From Sphingomonas quercus (lineage in GTDB: Bacteria; Pseudomonadota; Alphaproteobacteria; Sphingomonadales; Sphingomonadaceae): a stretch of DNA of 64,000 bases. The notes beneath the pieces are model-generated. The model was not told the DNA's origin. It did not search any database and was given only the letters and a program-made list of their open reading frames with translations. Shown here one piece after another: positions 62,964-64,000 of the stretch (the first letter of the stretch is position 1; every line of letters starts with the position of its first letter). The DNA lies in assembly GCF_018863195.1 (NCBI RefSeq), contig NZ_JAHKRT010000005.1, positions 186,001 through 250,000 of the forward strand, given 5' to 3'. A program made the position numbers and the translations under genes.

Positions 62964-64000
62964 GCCAGCGCCTCCCGGATTTCGATCAGCGGCACCGACG
63001 GCGCCCCGCCCGCCCGGAAGGTCTCCCCCTGCACGTCGAGCCGATCCTCGGCAAAGCGCACCGGCACGTCGAAGCGGAACCCCGCCGTCACCACCGCGCC
63101 CGCCGCCACCGGCACCTCGAAGCGGACCATTCCGCCCGCCTCCAGCATCCAGCCGGTCAACCGCTCGCTGCCGTCCACCGCGACGCGCACACTGCCCGTC
63201 ACCGGCCGGGTGATCCGCCGTTCCTGCTCGCCATAGAGCTTGCGCAATGGAAAGCCCGTCGCCACGCCGTCGCCAGCCCCGAGAGGCTGGTCCAGCGGCG
63301 TCGGCGCGCCCGTCATGCCGGCTGAGCTGTCGTCATAGGCGTCACGGAAACGAAAGCCCCGCGCGGCCCCGCGCCGCGCCCGGAAGAAGGCGATCAGCGT
63401 CTGCATGTCCGCCTCGGATCGCACGCCCGATCCGACATCGAAGCGCATCCGCGCGTCCGCCCAATCGGCGTTGCGCTGCTCGACGCCCGCCGCCGTCGTC
63501 ACCACCGCCGTCGAAAAGGCCGGCGCCACGCTCGCCTCCAGCCCAAGGGCGAGCGGAAAGAGGATATCGTCAAAAGCCTGCACGTCCGCCTCCCCGCCTG
63601 TCTCGAAATGCACGAAGCCGTCGCGGATCACCTGGGGCAGCGCCCACAGGAACGTGTCCGCCACGCCGCGCCGCCGCGCCGCCTCGGCAGCGCCGTCGAT
63701 CTGCCGCCATTGCGCGCGCTGCTCGCCCCGCAGCACAAAGCCTGCGAAATAATGTTGCCGCTCCACCGGATAGCCGAGCCGCGCCTGCATCGCCGCTGCG
63801 CCCCGCGCGGTGGCGCCGGCATCATCGGCGGTCGTCCAGTCGTAATCCTCGAGCTGCAGCACATCGAAGGCCGGGCTCGCCCAGCCGGCCGGCACGTTCG
63901 CCCGCTTCACCTCCGGCGATGCCTGATCCAGCACGGTCGGCAGATAGACCAGGATCAGCGTCTCGGCGCCGGGATGATCGGCCAGCACCGCGTCTCTCAG
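62960..64000 (-). CDS. DUF2460 tail protein fused to a TIM-barrel-like domain (5' end missing)
   Basis: The frame is open to the window edge, so the N-terminus is missing (346 codons visible). The first part (YLPTVLDQASPEVKRANVPAGW, FDVLQLEDYDW, YFAGFVLRGEQRAQWRQIDGAAEAARRRGVADTFLWALPQVIRDGF) resembles the TIM-barrel/glycosidase-like domain of GTA tail proteins. DUF2460 then begins at FDDILFPLALGLEASVAPAFSTAVVTTAAGVEQRNADWADARMRFDVGSG. In Rhodobacter these two domains are in separate proteins (gp12 and gp15). Confidence 0.88.
   Translation of the reverse strand: MRDAVLADHPGAETLILVYLPTVLDQASPEVKRANVPAGWASPAFDVLQLEDYDWTTADDAGATARGAAAMQARLGYPVERQHYFAGFVLRGEQRAQWRQIDGAAEAARRRGVADTFLWALPQVIRDGFVHFETGGEADVQAFDDILFPLALGLEASVAPAFSTAVVTTAAGVEQRNADWADARMRFDVGSGVRSEADMQTLIAFFRARRGAARGFRFRDAYDDSSAGMTGAPTPLDQPLGAGDGVATGFPLRKLYGEQERRITRPVTGSVRVAVDGSERLTGWMLEAGGMVRFEVPVAAGAVVTAGFRFDVPVRFAEDRLDVQGETFRAGGAPSVPLIEIREALA

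Overview
This 64 kb window is chromosomal DNA from a high-GC alphaproteobacterium, most likely a member of the Sphingomonadaceae. The evidence is the ChpT and CtrA cell-cycle pair, the gene order str-S10-spc-secY-adk, the nagZ-scpA-scpB-tatABC block, a gene-transfer-agent tail module, and an EcfG-type (general stress) promoter. It is mostly core genome. I found no rRNA, tRNA, CRISPR, transposase or plasmid functions.

Layout. 1-1.0 kb: a J-domain-type protein cut by the left edge, and a DUF1275 membrane protein. 1.2-1.6 kb: RNase P RNA. 1.6-8.4 kb: a peptidoglycan amidase, the chemotaxis operon cheA-cheW-cheY-cheB-cheR and chpT. 8.4-10.9 kb: a JAMM peptidase divergent from rluD, then rpoH with a clear terminator. 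11.1-13.2 kb: a small CxxC protein, a glycosyltransferase and a hexapeptide acyltransferase. 13.2-29.7 kb (minus strand): rpsL-rpsG-fusA-tuf-rpsJ-rplC-D-W-B-rpsS-rplV-rpsC-rplP-rpmC-rpsQ-rplN-X-E-rpsN-H-rplF-R-rpsE-rpmD-rplO-secY-adk. The usual rpsM-rpsK-rpoA-rplQ tail does not follow adk. 30-37 kb: a CDF transporter with a PAP2 phosphatase, pyruvate dehydrogenase E2 with a thioesterase and E3, a universal stress protein, and an rluA/arfB/msrC block. 37.2-42 kb: ctrA, then a four-gene Anbu operon (ATP-grasp, alpha-E, transglutaminase-like, proteasome-like Anbu). 42-50 kb: bpt, ilvA, an L,D-transpeptidase, a dehydrogenase with an amidohydrolase, and dsbD. 50.3-50.7 kb: a stress-type promoter, two hairpins with C-rich loops, and an entericidin-like lipoprotein. 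50.7-57 kb: tatCBA, scpBA, nagZ, a SPOR protein and argS. 57-58.8 kb: sodC and an OmpA protein with 30 consecutive prolines. 59-64 kb: the distal tail genes of a gene transfer agent, running off the right edge.

How the genes work together. ChpT carries phosphate from CckA to CtrA. The ctrA upstream region carries one GANTC site and two TTAACC half-sites, so cell-cycle control may reach this locus and possibly the adjacent che operon. The ribosomal block is broken by several intrinsic-terminator-like hairpins around rpsJ and ahead of rplC and secY, which suggests internal control points. The most novel-looking signal is at 50287-50407. A perfect GGAAC-N16-CGTT promoter is followed, at the expected start point, by two tandem hairpins whose loops are runs of C. 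This arrangement resembles anti-Shine-Dalgarno small RNAs. Other notable points are a transglutaminase-like protein without its catalytic cysteine in the Anbu operon, a CheA with a second CheW-like domain and a dead receiver, and a structured rpsJ-rplC intergenic RNA.
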